From positions 1 through 55,501 of the forward strand of contig JAMCTH010000012.1 of assembly GCA_023379025.1 (NCBI GenBank): a stretch of 55,501 bases of DNA, written 5' to 3'. Both the position numbers and the translations under genes were made by a program. Positions 1 through 7,425 of this stretch are shown here, piece after piece. This stretch comes from Patescibacteria group bacterium. Its GTDB lineage: Bacteria; Patescibacteriota; Microgenomatia; UBA10105; UBA927. How positions within the stretch are numbered: the stretch's first letter is position 1; every line of letters starts with the position of its first letter. Below the pieces are notes generated by a model. The model saw nothing but the letters and a program-made list of their open reading frames with translations, was not told the DNA's origin and ran no database searches.

Positions 1-146
1 TTAAAGGAAACCGGATCTCCGTTTGACTTGCGGAGAAAGCCGAGCGTACAATCGCCGAGACCCGCAATAGCCAGATTTCGTTCAAGCGTTCTCAGATAGC
101 GCTGATCGATATCCTCCGCTCCCGCAAAATCAAATTCTACCGTCAT
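1..146 (-). CDS. 5' end of an unrecognised gene, cut by the window edge
   Basis: An open frame starts at an ATG on the minus strand at 146 and runs off the left edge with no stop (about 48 residues, beginning MTVEFDFAGAEDI). Upstream on the same strand are TTGATG (179-184) and TATAAT (156-161), 17 bp apart. The -10 box lies 9 bases before the ATG, so the message would be almost leaderless. The fragment is too short for me to recognise a family. The gene is divergent from the SAM-riboswitch/metK unit. Confidence 0.55.
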   Translation of the reverse strand, partial: MTVEFDFAGAEDIDQRYLRTLERNLAIAGLGDCTLGFLRKSNGDPVSF

Positions 147-192
147 AGAAGGGTAATTATAACCTATAGCACTGATTGCATCAATTTCACTC

Positions 193-221
193 TTGACAGG
201 AGAAGCGTTTCCCGTTACGCT
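193..221 (+). promoter_or_regulatory. Probable promoter of the riboswitch-metK unit
   Basis: A perfect TTGACA (193-198) is followed after 17 bp by TACGCT (216-221), a weak -10 match. It lies just upstream of the riboswitch aptamer and in the right direction. The -35 is convincing and the -10 is uncertain. Confidence 0.45.
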
Positions 222-235
222 TAACACTAATTAAA

Positions 236-340
236 TATATCAAGAGTGGCGGGGAGTGACCTAGCACGGTGATCCGCCCGGCAACCCTTCGACAAGCTCA
301 GGGTGCCAATACTAGCCCCGGAAACGGGGAGTGATAAGCC
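236..340 (+). promoter_or_regulatory. SAM riboswitch (S-box, SAM-I type)
   Basis: The conserved S-box core is recognisable: ATCAAGAG at the start, CCCGGCAACC in the middle, then GGTGCCAAT. A P4 hairpin CCCC-GGAAA-CGGGG follows, and GTGATAAG closes P1 against ATATCA. The P3 arm is GCAACCC...GGGTGCC with a 13-base hairpin top. It sits directly upstream of metK, a classic SAM-controlled gene. An intrinsic terminator follows the aptamer, so binding of SAM most likely ends transcription early. The P2/kink-turn region deviates somewhat from the textbook form, so SAM-I versus a related SAM class should be settled by a covariance model. Confidence 0.88.
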
Positions 341-357
341 GAATCCGGAAAACGCTT

Positions 358-388
358 AGAACTCTCCTTTTTACGGAGAGTTTTTTAT
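358..388 (+). terminator. Riboswitch expression-platform terminator
   Basis: The stem ACTCTCC/GGAGAGT (361-367 with 375-381) is followed by a run of T. It lies between the aptamer and the first coding region, which makes it the likely SAM-dependent off switch. Confidence 0.85.
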
Positions 389-412
389 TATTAATAATAA
401 AAAGGAGGGTAT

Positions 413-619
413 ATGGAAGAACTGAGATTTGATGGATCTGCTCATCCGAGAGATGCCGAAGGGAATGCGATGCCATTTAGGGTTATTGACGAAGAAGGGC
501 ATACTGAATTTGTTCCGGTTGAAACAGCTTATGGCTGGAACACCGGTTGGAACGAAGCGGCTTGGGAACAATTTACGGCGGAAGGTGATACTCAAGGAGT
601 AGAGAAGGAGGAAGCATGA
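413..619 (+). CDS. Small acidic protein of unknown function, first gene after the SAM riboswitch
   Basis: This 68-residue ORF follows a good Shine-Dalgarno site (AAGGAGG, about 8 bases before the ATG). Its stop overlaps the metK start as ATGA, so the two are probably translationally coupled. The protein is rich in Glu, Asp and aromatic residues (a segment reads YGWNTGWNEAAWEQF). I see no signal peptide, membrane segment or metal motif. It shares the riboswitch with metK, so its amount should follow SAM or methionine status. I do not recognise the family. Confidence 0.7.
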   Translation: MEELRFDGSAHPRDAEGNAMPFRVIDEEGHTEFVPVETAYGWNTGWNEAAWEQFTAEGDTQGVEKEEA

Positions 620-1722
620 TCACGTCATTTACTTCCGAATCAGTTGCAGCGGGGCACCCGGATAAGATCTGCGATCAGGTGTCGGATGCGATACTGGATG
701 CGGCTCTTGCCGCCGACCCCGATGCGCATGTTGCCGTTGAGACGCTCGTGACGACGGACCGTGTGGTTTTAGCAGGCGAAGTCCGCTGCCGCAAAAAGCT
801 TGATTACGAAAAAATCGCCCGCGGCGTCATCAAGTCGCTTGGGTACACCAACGGCATCTATCACTTTTCCCACACTTCGCCGGTATCCGTATATATCCAT
901 GAGCAATCCCAGGATATAGCGGTCGGGGTGGATAACGAAGGAGCCGGGGACCAGGGGATGATGTTCGGCTATGCCACAAACGAGACGCCGGAGCTTATGC
1001 CGCTTCCCATCATTCTTGCCCACCGGCTGGTCGAGAACATGGATGAAGCGCGGGAGAAGAAGACGCTGCCGTATCTTCGTCCCGACGGGAAAAGCGAGGT
1101 AAAGGTGAGCTACCGCGACGGCAAACCGGTACGCGTTGAACATGTCGTCCTGGCCGTCCCGCACGACCCGAAGGTGTCGCCGGACCGGGTGAAAAAGGAC
1201 CTTATCCGCTGGGTCGTCCGGCCGGTCCTCAGGCACTATCATATGGCGGTCCCGGAGGATCGTTTTATCACGCTGAACGGCACGGGTCGGTGGGATATCG
1301 GCGGGCCGTCGTCCGATACCGGCGTTACGGGCCGGAAGATTATCGTCGACACGTACGGCGCGTTTGCCCGTCACGGCGGCGGGGCGTTCAGCGGCAAGGA
1401 TCCGACTAAAGTAGACAGGAGCGCCGCATATGCCGCGCGGTATATCGCCAAAAATGTTGTGGCCAAAGGATTAGCGCAGCGCTGCGAAGTGCGGGTTGCC
1501 TATGTTATCGGCCAGCGGGAACCGATCATGAAGACGCTCGAACTTTTCGGTACCGGCAAAAAGCCTCAGAAGGAGATAGAAGCCTATGCATGGGGGCTTC
1601 TTGACCTGTCGGTCAAAGGGATCATACAGGGCCTGAACCTGAAGCGTCCGATTTACCGCGAAAGCGCGCGCTACGGGCATTTCGGCCGAAATGGATTTCC
1701 CTGGGAAGCGGTAGTACAATAG
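616..1722 (+). CDS. metK: S-adenosylmethionine synthetase
   Basis: The enzyme makes SAM from methionine and ATP in the cytoplasm. At 368 residues it is slightly shorter than most bacterial MetK (about 385-400). Hallmarks are visible: the N-terminal TSESVAAGHPDKICDQ, the ATP-binding GAGDQGMMFGYA near residue 115, and the phosphate loop GGGAFSGKDPTKVDRSAAY near residue 255. The start overlaps the upstream ORF by four bases and has a GGAGGA Shine-Dalgarno. rarA begins five bases after its stop. The SAM riboswitch upstream provides feedback control. Confidence 0.97.
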   Translation: MITSFTSESVAAGHPDKICDQVSDAILDAALAADPDAHVAVETLVTTDRVVLAGEVRCRKKLDYEKIARGVIKSLGYTNGIYHFSHTSPVSVYIHEQSQDIAVGVDNEGAGDQGMMFGYATNETPELMPLPIILAHRLVENMDEAREKKTLPYLRPDGKSEVKVSYRDGKPVRVEHVVLAVPHDPKVSPDRVKKDLIRWVVRPVLRHYHMAVPEDRFITLNGTGRWDIGGPSSDTGVTGRKIIVDTYGAFARHGGGAFSGKDPTKVDRSAAYAARYIAKNVVAKGLAQRCEVRVAYVIGQREPIMKTLELFGTGKKPQKEIEAYAWGLLDLSVKGIIQGLNLKRPIYRESARYGHFGRNGFPWEAVVQ

Positions 1723-1727
1723 CCACG

Positions 1728-2918
1728 ATGGCAGAGTACCGGCCGCTTGCAGACATTCTCCGCCCCCGGACGTTTGACGACGTCATCGGGCAAGGCCATC
1801 TGGTGGGCAAAACCGGGATTCTCCGCAAACTCGTTTCCTCAGGATTTCTCCCCTCCATCGTATTTTGGGGACCGCCGGGTAGCGGAAAAACCACGCTCGC
1901 AGAACTCCTGGCCCGCCAGACCAACGCGCATTTCGAGTCAAAATCAGCAGTCACGACGACGCTTTCGGATGTACGCGCGGTCGTTGCCGATGCGAGGAAA
2001 CGGCTCGATACCGGCGGACAGCGGACGATCCTCTTTATTGACGAAATTCACCGGTTTACGAAAGCCCAGCAGGATGCGTTCCTCCCGCATGTCGAGCACG
2101 GCACCATCATCTTCATGGGTGCAACCACGGAAAATCCCTCGTTTGAAGTCATCGCCCCGCTTCTTTCGCGCTGCCGCGTCTTTGTTCTTAAACGGCTCGA
2201 AGACGCGGAGCTTAACGGTATCATCAGCCGGGGTGTAGCTTACCTTAAGCGCAACATCGATGACGACGCGAGAAAGACGCTTCTTGCCTTTGCCAACGGC
2301 GATGCAAGGAGTCTCCTTACGGTGCTTGAAATAGCAGACCGCCTGACCCGGGCGCGCGATAAACGCACGTCACGCGGCAGGGTCATACGGCTTTCCGATA
2401 TCGAAGAGGCGGCTCAGACAAAAATGCTCCAGTACGACCGGGCCGCGGAGGAGCACTACAATACGATCAGCGCCTTCATCAAAAGCATGAGGGCAAGCGA
2501 TGTCGATGCTGCACTTTACTATCTTGCCCGTATGGTAGCGGCCGGAGAAGATCCTCTTTTTATCGCGCGCCGTATGGTTGTCTTTGCTTCGGAAGACATC
2601 GGTATGGCCCAACCCACGGCGCTTGTTGTCGCAAATGCGGTCTTTGACGCCTGCAACAAAATCGGCTATCCCGAATGCCAGGAAAATCTTGCCCACGGTG
2701 TCGTGTATCTTGCTCTTGCCAAAAAAGACCGGCATGCCTATGACGCGTATTTCCGGGCGCTTGATGACGTGAACCGGTTCGGAAACCTGCCTATCCCCCT
2801 GGTCATCAGGAATACCCCGACCAAACTTATGAAGGATCTGGGTTACGGAAAAGGCTACGACCGGTATACGAAAGCGTCTCTTTTACCCGATGCCGTCAAA
2901 GGGAAGAAATACTACTGA
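1728..2918 (+). CDS. rarA: Replication-associated recombination protein A (AAA+ ATPase)
   Basis: This is a clamp-loader-like ATPase of the RarA/MgsA/WRNIP1 family, which acts at stalled forks and single-strand gaps. Its 396 residues carry Walker A (GPPGSGKTTLAE, about residues 47-58), Walker B (LFIDEIHRF), sensor-1 GATTENPSF and an arginine-finger region LLSRCRVF. The C-terminal RarA-type region includes YYLARMVAAGEDPLFIARRM and ASEDIGMA. It follows metK with a 5-bp gap and is probably read through from the same transcript. Confidence 0.95.
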   Translation: MAEYRPLADILRPRTFDDVIGQGHLVGKTGILRKLVSSGFLPSIVFWGPPGSGKTTLAELLARQTNAHFESKSAVTTTLSDVRAVVADARKRLDTGGQRTILFIDEIHRFTKAQQDAFLPHVEHGTIIFMGATTENPSFEVIAPLLSRCRVFVLKRLEDAELNGIISRGVAYLKRNIDDDARKTLLAFANGDARSLLTVLEIADRLTRARDKRTSRGRVIRLSDIEEAAQTKMLQYDRAAEEHYNTISAFIKSMRASDVDAALYYLARMVAAGEDPLFIARRMVVFASEDIGMAQPTALVVANAVFDACNKIGYPECQENLAHGVVYLALAKKDRHAYDAYFRALDDVNRFGNLPIPLVIRNTPTKLMKDLGYGKGYDRYTKASLLPDAVKGKKYY

Positions 2919-3001
2919 CATACAGAGGACATGGACAGTGCATGTTGTGAGCGTTTGTGAATACCTGAACCGTCTTTTTTATGGAAAGGAGGTGAGTATT
3001 C

Positions 3002-3259
3002 ATGGATATTCAGATCGGCCGGATCACGCACTACTATGATAAAATCGGTGTTGCCGTCGTGTCGGTCATGAACCAGCCGCTGAAGGTCGGGGATACGGTC
3101 AAAATTTCCGGTCATGACAGCGAATTCACCCAGGACATCACGTCGTTGCAGGTCGAACACGCCAAAGTCCCTGAGGTAGCGGCAGGAGACAGTTGCGGGC
3201 TTAAGGTAGACCAGCCCGTCAAAGAAGGGGACCGGATATTTCTGATCGGGCACAGTTAG
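3002..3259 (+). CDS. Small EF-Tu domain-2-like beta-barrel protein
   Basis: This 85-residue protein looks like a single beta-barrel of the translation-factor domain-2 type (IGRITHYYDKIGVAVVSV, then LKVGDTVKI and VKEGDRIFLI). Similar stand-alone barrels are often annotated as translation elongation factor-like proteins, and a barrel of this kind also ends U32 peptidases. There is no GTPase domain, so its role is unknown. It has the strongest Shine-Dalgarno of the region (AAAGGAGGTGA) and should be well translated. Confidence 0.75.
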   Translation: MDIQIGRITHYYDKIGVAVVSVMNQPLKVGDTVKISGHDSEFTQDITSLQVEHAKVPEVAAGDSCGLKVDQPVKEGDRIFLIGHS

Positions 3260-3313
3260 TGCTTCAGGCCGGACCAGGTATTTGTAGGCAGGGAAGCCTG
3301 TTATCATTTATGT

Positions 3314-3781
3314 TTGGTAAAAATGACGTTGGCGGAGTATCTTTATGCTATGAAACAGGAACATTCGGCAGGAGGCATGATTCTCCGCAAGAAAAAAACA
3401 TGGGAAGTCCTCGTCATCCGGGATATGAATGACTCCTGGACCTTCCCGAAAGGCCTGATCGAACCGGGCGAAAAGGCACGGGATGCTGCTATCCGCGAAA
3501 TCCGGGAAGAAACGGGACTCACGCAGATCCGCTACTGCCGGGATCTCGGGTCCATCGACTATCAGTACAGGCGAAACGGCCTTATCCGGAAGACGGTTGC
3601 GTATTTTTTATTCTCGCTTACGGGTGCTGAACCGTTCAAGCTTCAGCGCGAAGAAGGTATCCGCGCCGCCCGGTGGGTCACGCTCGGACGGGCTGTAGGC
3701 GTCGTCGGTTATCCCGACACCAACCTGCCGTTACTGGAAAAAGCCGCCGCGTACGTGAACCGAAATCAGGAGAGTACATAG
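3314..3781 (+). CDS. NUDIX hydrolase
   Basis: The Nudix box is complete: GLIEPGEKARDAAIREIREETGL matches G-x5-E-x7-REUxEExGU at about residues 43-65, so this is a nucleoside-diphosphate-linked pyrophosphatase. The substrate cannot be read from the sequence; diadenosine polyphosphates, NDP-sugars and oxidised nucleotides are all possible. The frame begins with TTG at 3314, six bases after a TATCAT box at 3302-3307, which fits leaderless initiation. An ATG at 3323 is the alternative. It is followed within 5 bp by the metallopeptidase gene. Confidence 0.85.
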   Translation: MVKMTLAEYLYAMKQEHSAGGMILRKKKTWEVLVIRDMNDSWTFPKGLIEPGEKARDAAIREIREETGLTQIRYCRDLGSIDYQYRRNGLIRKTVAYFLFSLTGAEPFKLQREEGIRAARWVTLGRAVGVVGYPDTNLPLLEKAAAYVNRNQEST

Positions 3782-3785
3782 TCCT

Positions 3786-4166
3786 ATGGACCTTGTTCCC
3801 GCACCGGACGTTGAAGAGATAGGCCGCGTCATACTGCGGCGGGTTCCGTTTGACTACATCGATCCCGCGAAACTTACCTTTATGAGAAGTTATCATGCTA
3901 CCAGCCGTGCGCGTGCGCGTATCTGGAGTTTTCCGAAAATCTGGCAGCTTGCTCTCGTGCATCCGCCGCATTACGTCATAGAAGTCCTCTCCGAGCATTT
4001 CGACCGGATGAGTCAGGACGATAAGATTCGCGTGATTATCCATGAATTCATGCATATCCCGAAAAATTTCTCCGGGGCGCTTGTCCCGCACCGCGGCCGC
4101 CACCGGAGGATAGACATGAGGAGCGTGGAAACGCTGTTCAAGCAGTTCCAGGCATACGGCGGATAA
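3786..4166 (+). CDS. Putative zinc metallopeptidase
   Basis: This 126-residue protein contains HEFMH (residues 86-90), the zinc-binding HExxH motif, followed by a His-rich stretch (HRGRHRR) that could supply a third ligand. It resembles the small putative metallopeptidases found in archaea, CPR bacteria and phages. It has no signal peptide, so it is likely cytoplasmic. It sits 4 bp after the NUDIX gene. The substrate is unknown. Confidence 0.65.
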   Translation: MDLVPAPDVEEIGRVILRRVPFDYIDPAKLTFMRSYHATSRARARIWSFPKIWQLALVHPPHYVIEVLSEHFDRMSQDDKIRVIIHEFMHIPKNFSGALVPHRGRHRRIDMRSVETLFKQFQAYGG

Positions 4167-4193
4167 CGCTCTGCCACGGGTATTCACACAACT

Positions 4194-4886
4194 ATGCTCT
4201 ACCTTTTTCACGGAGATGATACCGGCGCGTCGCGCGCGGCCTATCTTGCTGCCAGAGCCGGCCGCTCCGAGCCCGACATACGCCCGCTCAACGGCCAGTC
4301 CATGACGGAAACGGATCTTGTCCAGGCCCTTACTTCGGAGTCACTGTTCGGCACGGAGCGTCTTATCCTTATAGAAAATCTGTTTACCGCACTCGGCAGG
4401 AAGGAAACGCTCGCGAAACGCTTTGCCGCGCATCTTTCGCGCGTATCTGCCGATGAGTCCGTGTTTCTCTGGGAAGCGAAGGAGCTTTCGGCGGGGCTCG
4501 TACGGCTTCTTGGATCCGGCGTCAGGGTATCGCTCTTCAAACTGCCGGTTCTTCTCTTTTCATTCCTTGATGGGATCCGTCAGGGAGGGGTAAAGGAGTC
4601 CGTCGCCTCACTCGAAAAACTTCTCGGACATACACCGGCCGAACTCGTGTTTGTTATGCTCGTGCGCCGCGTCCGGGACCTTCTTCTTCTCCGCGACGGG
4701 AAGAAGCCTTCTGCCCTTCAGTCATGGCAAATCGCCCGTTTGACAAGACAGGCGGACTCATTTACCATGGAAAAACTTGTCGCTATGTACCAAAATCTTT
4801 ATGAGATAGACCGCTCGGTCAAGTCCGGAACCACCCCATTTACATCACGGGAACTCATCGAACAATTTCTTATCCGTCATACCTGA
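4194..4886 (+). CDS. holA: DNA polymerase III delta-subunit-like protein
   Basis: The N-terminal pattern MLYLFHGDDTGASR, then LFGTERLILIENLF and FLWEAKEL, is that of HolA, the clamp-loader subunit that opens the sliding clamp. At 230 residues it is much shorter than typical HolA (about 340) and the middle is reduced. The C-terminal helical region (SLEKLLGHTPAELVFVMLVRRVRDLLLL) is retained. A TATTCA box 7 bases before the ATG suggests leaderless expression. The assignment is by pattern only and the divergence is large. Confidence 0.65.
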   Translation: MLYLFHGDDTGASRAAYLAARAGRSEPDIRPLNGQSMTETDLVQALTSESLFGTERLILIENLFTALGRKETLAKRFAAHLSRVSADESVFLWEAKELSAGLVRLLGSGVRVSLFKLPVLLFSFLDGIRQGGVKESVASLEKLLGHTPAELVFVMLVRRVRDLLLLRDGKKPSALQSWQIARLTRQADSFTMEKLVAMYQNLYEIDRSVKSGTTPFTSRELIEQFLIRHT

Positions 4887-4897
4887 AAAGGAGGCAT

Positions 4898-6259
4898 ATG
4901 GCATACGACCTCTCCATTTTTAAAGATTACGATATCCGCGGCACCTACCCCGACAAGATAAACGGGAATGTCGCCGAGGCAATCGCCTATGCAATAGTCC
5001 GTAAATTTCAGCCGCGGTCGGTCGGGATTTGCCGGGATATGCGGCTCTCCGGTACGGAACTGCGTGACGCATTTGTCCGTGTGTTTACGGCGCTTGGGAT
5101 AGAGGTCTTCGACGCCGGACTGGTCGGCACGGAAATGCAGTATTACATCGCCGGCACGAGGCCCTATGACCTGGTCCTCATGATATCCGCCTCGCACAAT
5201 CCGCCGGAATATAACGGCATCAAACTCGTGAAAAAGGGTCCTATCGCGGTTACCAGCGACAGCGGGCTTTATGAGGTACGGGACCTTCTTGGCGCCGGAC
5301 CGCTCCCGGATGCCCCGGACAAAGGATCCGTTACCATGATCGACGTCATCGGGGAATGGAAAAAGAAAATCTACTCGCTGGTCGACGTTTCCTCGCTCAA
5401 GCCGCTTTCCGTCGTCGTTGATGCCGGTAACGGCATGGCCGGTAAGCTTGTCCCTGCGGCATTTGAGGGGCTTCCCATGAACGTGACGCCGCTTTTTTTT
5501 GCGTTGGACGGCCGCTTTCCCAATCACGTGCCCAATCCGCTGATTGACAGCAATAACAAGGTGCTCGTCAAAACCATCACGGAAACGCACGCGGATATCG
5601 GCCTTACCTTCGACGGCGACGCGGACCGGATATTTCTGGTAGACGACCGGGGACGGATCGTATCGGGTACGATTACGACCGCCCTTCTTGCCCAGCATTT
5701 TTTGAAAAATCACCCCGGGGAACTTATCCTCTATAACGCGATATGCGGCAGGATTGTTCCGGAAACGGTCAAGCGTATGGGAGGCAAATCCAAACGCGTC
5801 CGCGTGGGGCATAGCTATATCAAAACATACATGCGGGAGACCGGGGCGATATTTGCGGGGGAACACTCGGGCCACTACTACTACCGCGACTTTTTTGCGG
5901 CAGAAAGCGGCGTCCTGACGGCGCTTCTTGTCCTGTCGTTCCTCGGCCGCGAAGGCAGGAAACTCTCGGAGATGGTTGACGCGCTTGACGTCTATCCGGC
6001 AAGCGGGGAGATCAACTTCGTGGTTGCCGACCGCGACGGGACGCAAAAGGCCATGCGCGACGCTTTCCCCGACGCATCAGCGGTTGACGAGCTTGACGGA
6101 GTCAGCATCTGGTACAAGGACTATTGGTTTAATGTGAGGGCGTCCAAAACCGAGCCGCTTCTCCGGCTGAACGTGGAAGCGGATACCGCGGAGCTTCTCA
6201 AAGAAAAGACCGATATGCTTATCCAAAAAATAGAATCCCTTGGCGGGAAAAGAAAGTGA
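4898..6259 (+). CDS. manB: Phosphomannomutase/phosphoglucomutase
   Basis: This alpha-D-phosphohexomutase interconverts hexose 1- and 6-phosphates. Visible are the phosphoserine loop ISASHNPPEYNGIK (about residues 93-106), the metal-binding TFDGDADRIF (about 238-247), and the sugar-binding GEHSGHYYYRDFFAAESG. Length (453 residues) is normal. A clear Shine-Dalgarno (AAGGAGG) precedes the ATG. It is followed 6 bp later by the phosphoglucose/phosphomannose isomerase gene, so together they link F6P to G1P and M1P for cell-surface sugars. Preference for mannose or glucose cannot be decided here. Confidence 0.93.
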   Translation: MAYDLSIFKDYDIRGTYPDKINGNVAEAIAYAIVRKFQPRSVGICRDMRLSGTELRDAFVRVFTALGIEVFDAGLVGTEMQYYIAGTRPYDLVLMISASHNPPEYNGIKLVKKGPIAVTSDSGLYEVRDLLGAGPLPDAPDKGSVTMIDVIGEWKKKIYSLVDVSSLKPLSVVVDAGNGMAGKLVPAAFEGLPMNVTPLFFALDGRFPNHVPNPLIDSNNKVLVKTITETHADIGLTFDGDADRIFLVDDRGRIVSGTITTALLAQHFLKNHPGELILYNAICGRIVPETVKRMGGKSKRVRVGHSYIKTYMRETGAIFAGEHSGHYYYRDFFAAESGVLTALLVLSFLGREGRKLSEMVDALDVYPASGEINFVVADRDGTQKAMRDAFPDASAVDELDGVSIWYKDYWFNVRASKTEPLLRLNVEADTAELLKEKTDMLIQKIESLGGKRK

Positions 6260-6265
6260 GGGAGT

Positions 6266-7339
6266 ATGACAAATCTCGATGATCTTAGTGCCATACAAAC
6301 GCTTGACGCCGAAAACGTCCGGGGGTCGATAGAGCTGGTCGGGAAACAGTGCCGTCAGGCATGGGACGATGTCCGGGGTATCGCCTTTCCCGCGGCTTAC
6401 CGGACCCCTTCTTCAATCGTATTCGCCGGTATGGGCGGGTCTGCGCTTGGTGCATACATGATCCGTTCTTTGTTTTTTGACACGATTCCGGTTCCGTTTG
6501 AGATCGTCAACGATTATCATCTGCCGCCGTACGTAAACGAAAAGACGCTCGTTATCGTCTGCAGCTACTCCGGTACCACGGAAGAAGCGATCTCCTGCGC
6601 CCGGGAAGCCATCGGGAAGCACGCCATGCTGACCGGTATTACCGAAGGGAAAACGCTCGGGGAGCTTTTCCGATCATCGGATACTCCGGCATATCTATTC
6701 ACCCCGACGTACAATCCTTCCAACCAGCCGCGGCTTGGGACCGGGTACACCGCTTACAGCCAGTTTGCCATCCTTACCGCGTTGGGTCTTGTTTCGGTTA
6801 CGGACCGGGACACGGATGACGTCGTCCGGGTAGCGGAAGAAGGGAATAAGGCATACGGCCTTTCCGTTCCTACTTCCGGCAATCCCGCCAAAGCCCTGGC
6901 ACACACCTGGTTTGAAAAAATCCCCATTATCGTATCTGCGGAATTTTTGAAGCAGGTCGGCCGCATCATCAGGAACCAGTTCCATGAATGCGCCAAGTCG
7001 TTTGCCGCATACCACGATATTCCGGAGCTTAACCACCACCTTATGGAAGCGCTCACCTATCCGGAGGGAAACAAATCGCTTCTCAGTTTCCTGTTTCTCG
7101 ACTCGCCTCTCTACTCGCCCCGCATTAAAAAGCGCGTCGGGATCACCAAAGATGTCGTGAAGCGGCAGGGTATGCACGTTGAGGAATTCGTCCCCACATC
7201 ATCGACCAAAATCACTCAGGCATTCGAGTGCGTGCAGTTTGGGGCATACGTCAACTATTATATGTCCATGCTCTACGGCATCAACCCGAGCAAAATTCCC
7301 TGGGTCGATTATTTCAAAACGGAGCTTGCAAAAGAATAA
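6266..7339 (+). CDS. Bifunctional phosphoglucose/phosphomannose isomerase
   Basis: This is an SIS-fold isomerase of the archaeal/CPR PGI-PMI type (357 residues). AGMGGSALGAYMIR (about residues 52-65) and VIVCSYSGTTEEAISCA (about 94-110) are the sugar-phosphate-binding SIS motifs, and the C-terminal half carries the conserved ELNHHLMEA. It interconverts F6P with G6P and M6P, joining the upstream mutase to the gluconeogenic genes downstream. The Shine-Dalgarno is GAGGGAG. Confidence 0.9.
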   Translation: MTNLDDLSAIQTLDAENVRGSIELVGKQCRQAWDDVRGIAFPAAYRTPSSIVFAGMGGSALGAYMIRSLFFDTIPVPFEIVNDYHLPPYVNEKTLVIVCSYSGTTEEAISCAREAIGKHAMLTGITEGKTLGELFRSSDTPAYLFTPTYNPSNQPRLGTGYTAYSQFAILTALGLVSVTDRDTDDVVRVAEEGNKAYGLSVPTSGNPAKALAHTWFEKIPIIVSAEFLKQVGRIIRNQFHECAKSFAAYHDIPELNHHLMEALTYPEGNKSLLSFLFLDSPLYSPRIKKRVGITKDVVKRQGMHVEEFVPTSSTKITQAFECVQFGAYVNYYMSMLYGINPSKIPWVDYFKTELAKE

Positions 7340-7390
7340 ACGTTTCCGGGCTTTTCGGATATGTTTTCGACGTTTGCACGATTACCTCCC

Positions 7391-7425
7391 TTGCCATCGC
7401 CGGCAAAAGTGTCCATACTGGTAGT
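7391..7425 (+). promoter_or_regulatory. Promoter of ppsA, predicted to give a leaderless message
   Basis: TTGCCA (7391-7396) and CATACT (7414-7419) are 17 bp apart. The ATG of ppsA is at 7426, where transcription should start. No Shine-Dalgarno is present. Confidence 0.65.

Noticed and set aside
285-305. CCCTTCGACAAGCTCAGGG, which looks like a dispersed inverted repeat
   Set aside because: It forms the P3 arm of the SAM riboswitch in exactly the expected place, so the pairing is explained by the aptamer. Other copies were not seen in this window.
4877-6046. A 389-codon minus-strand frame opposite the phosphohexomutase gene
   Set aside because: It is a shadow of a GC-rich, strongly biased coding sequence. 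The same holds for long antisense frames over metK, ppsA, enolase, iPGM and otsA.
7228-7425. An N-terminal extension of PEP synthase of 66 residues
   Set aside because: It overlaps the isomerase gene, has no family counterpart, and a promoter with a start at 7426 explains the shorter form.
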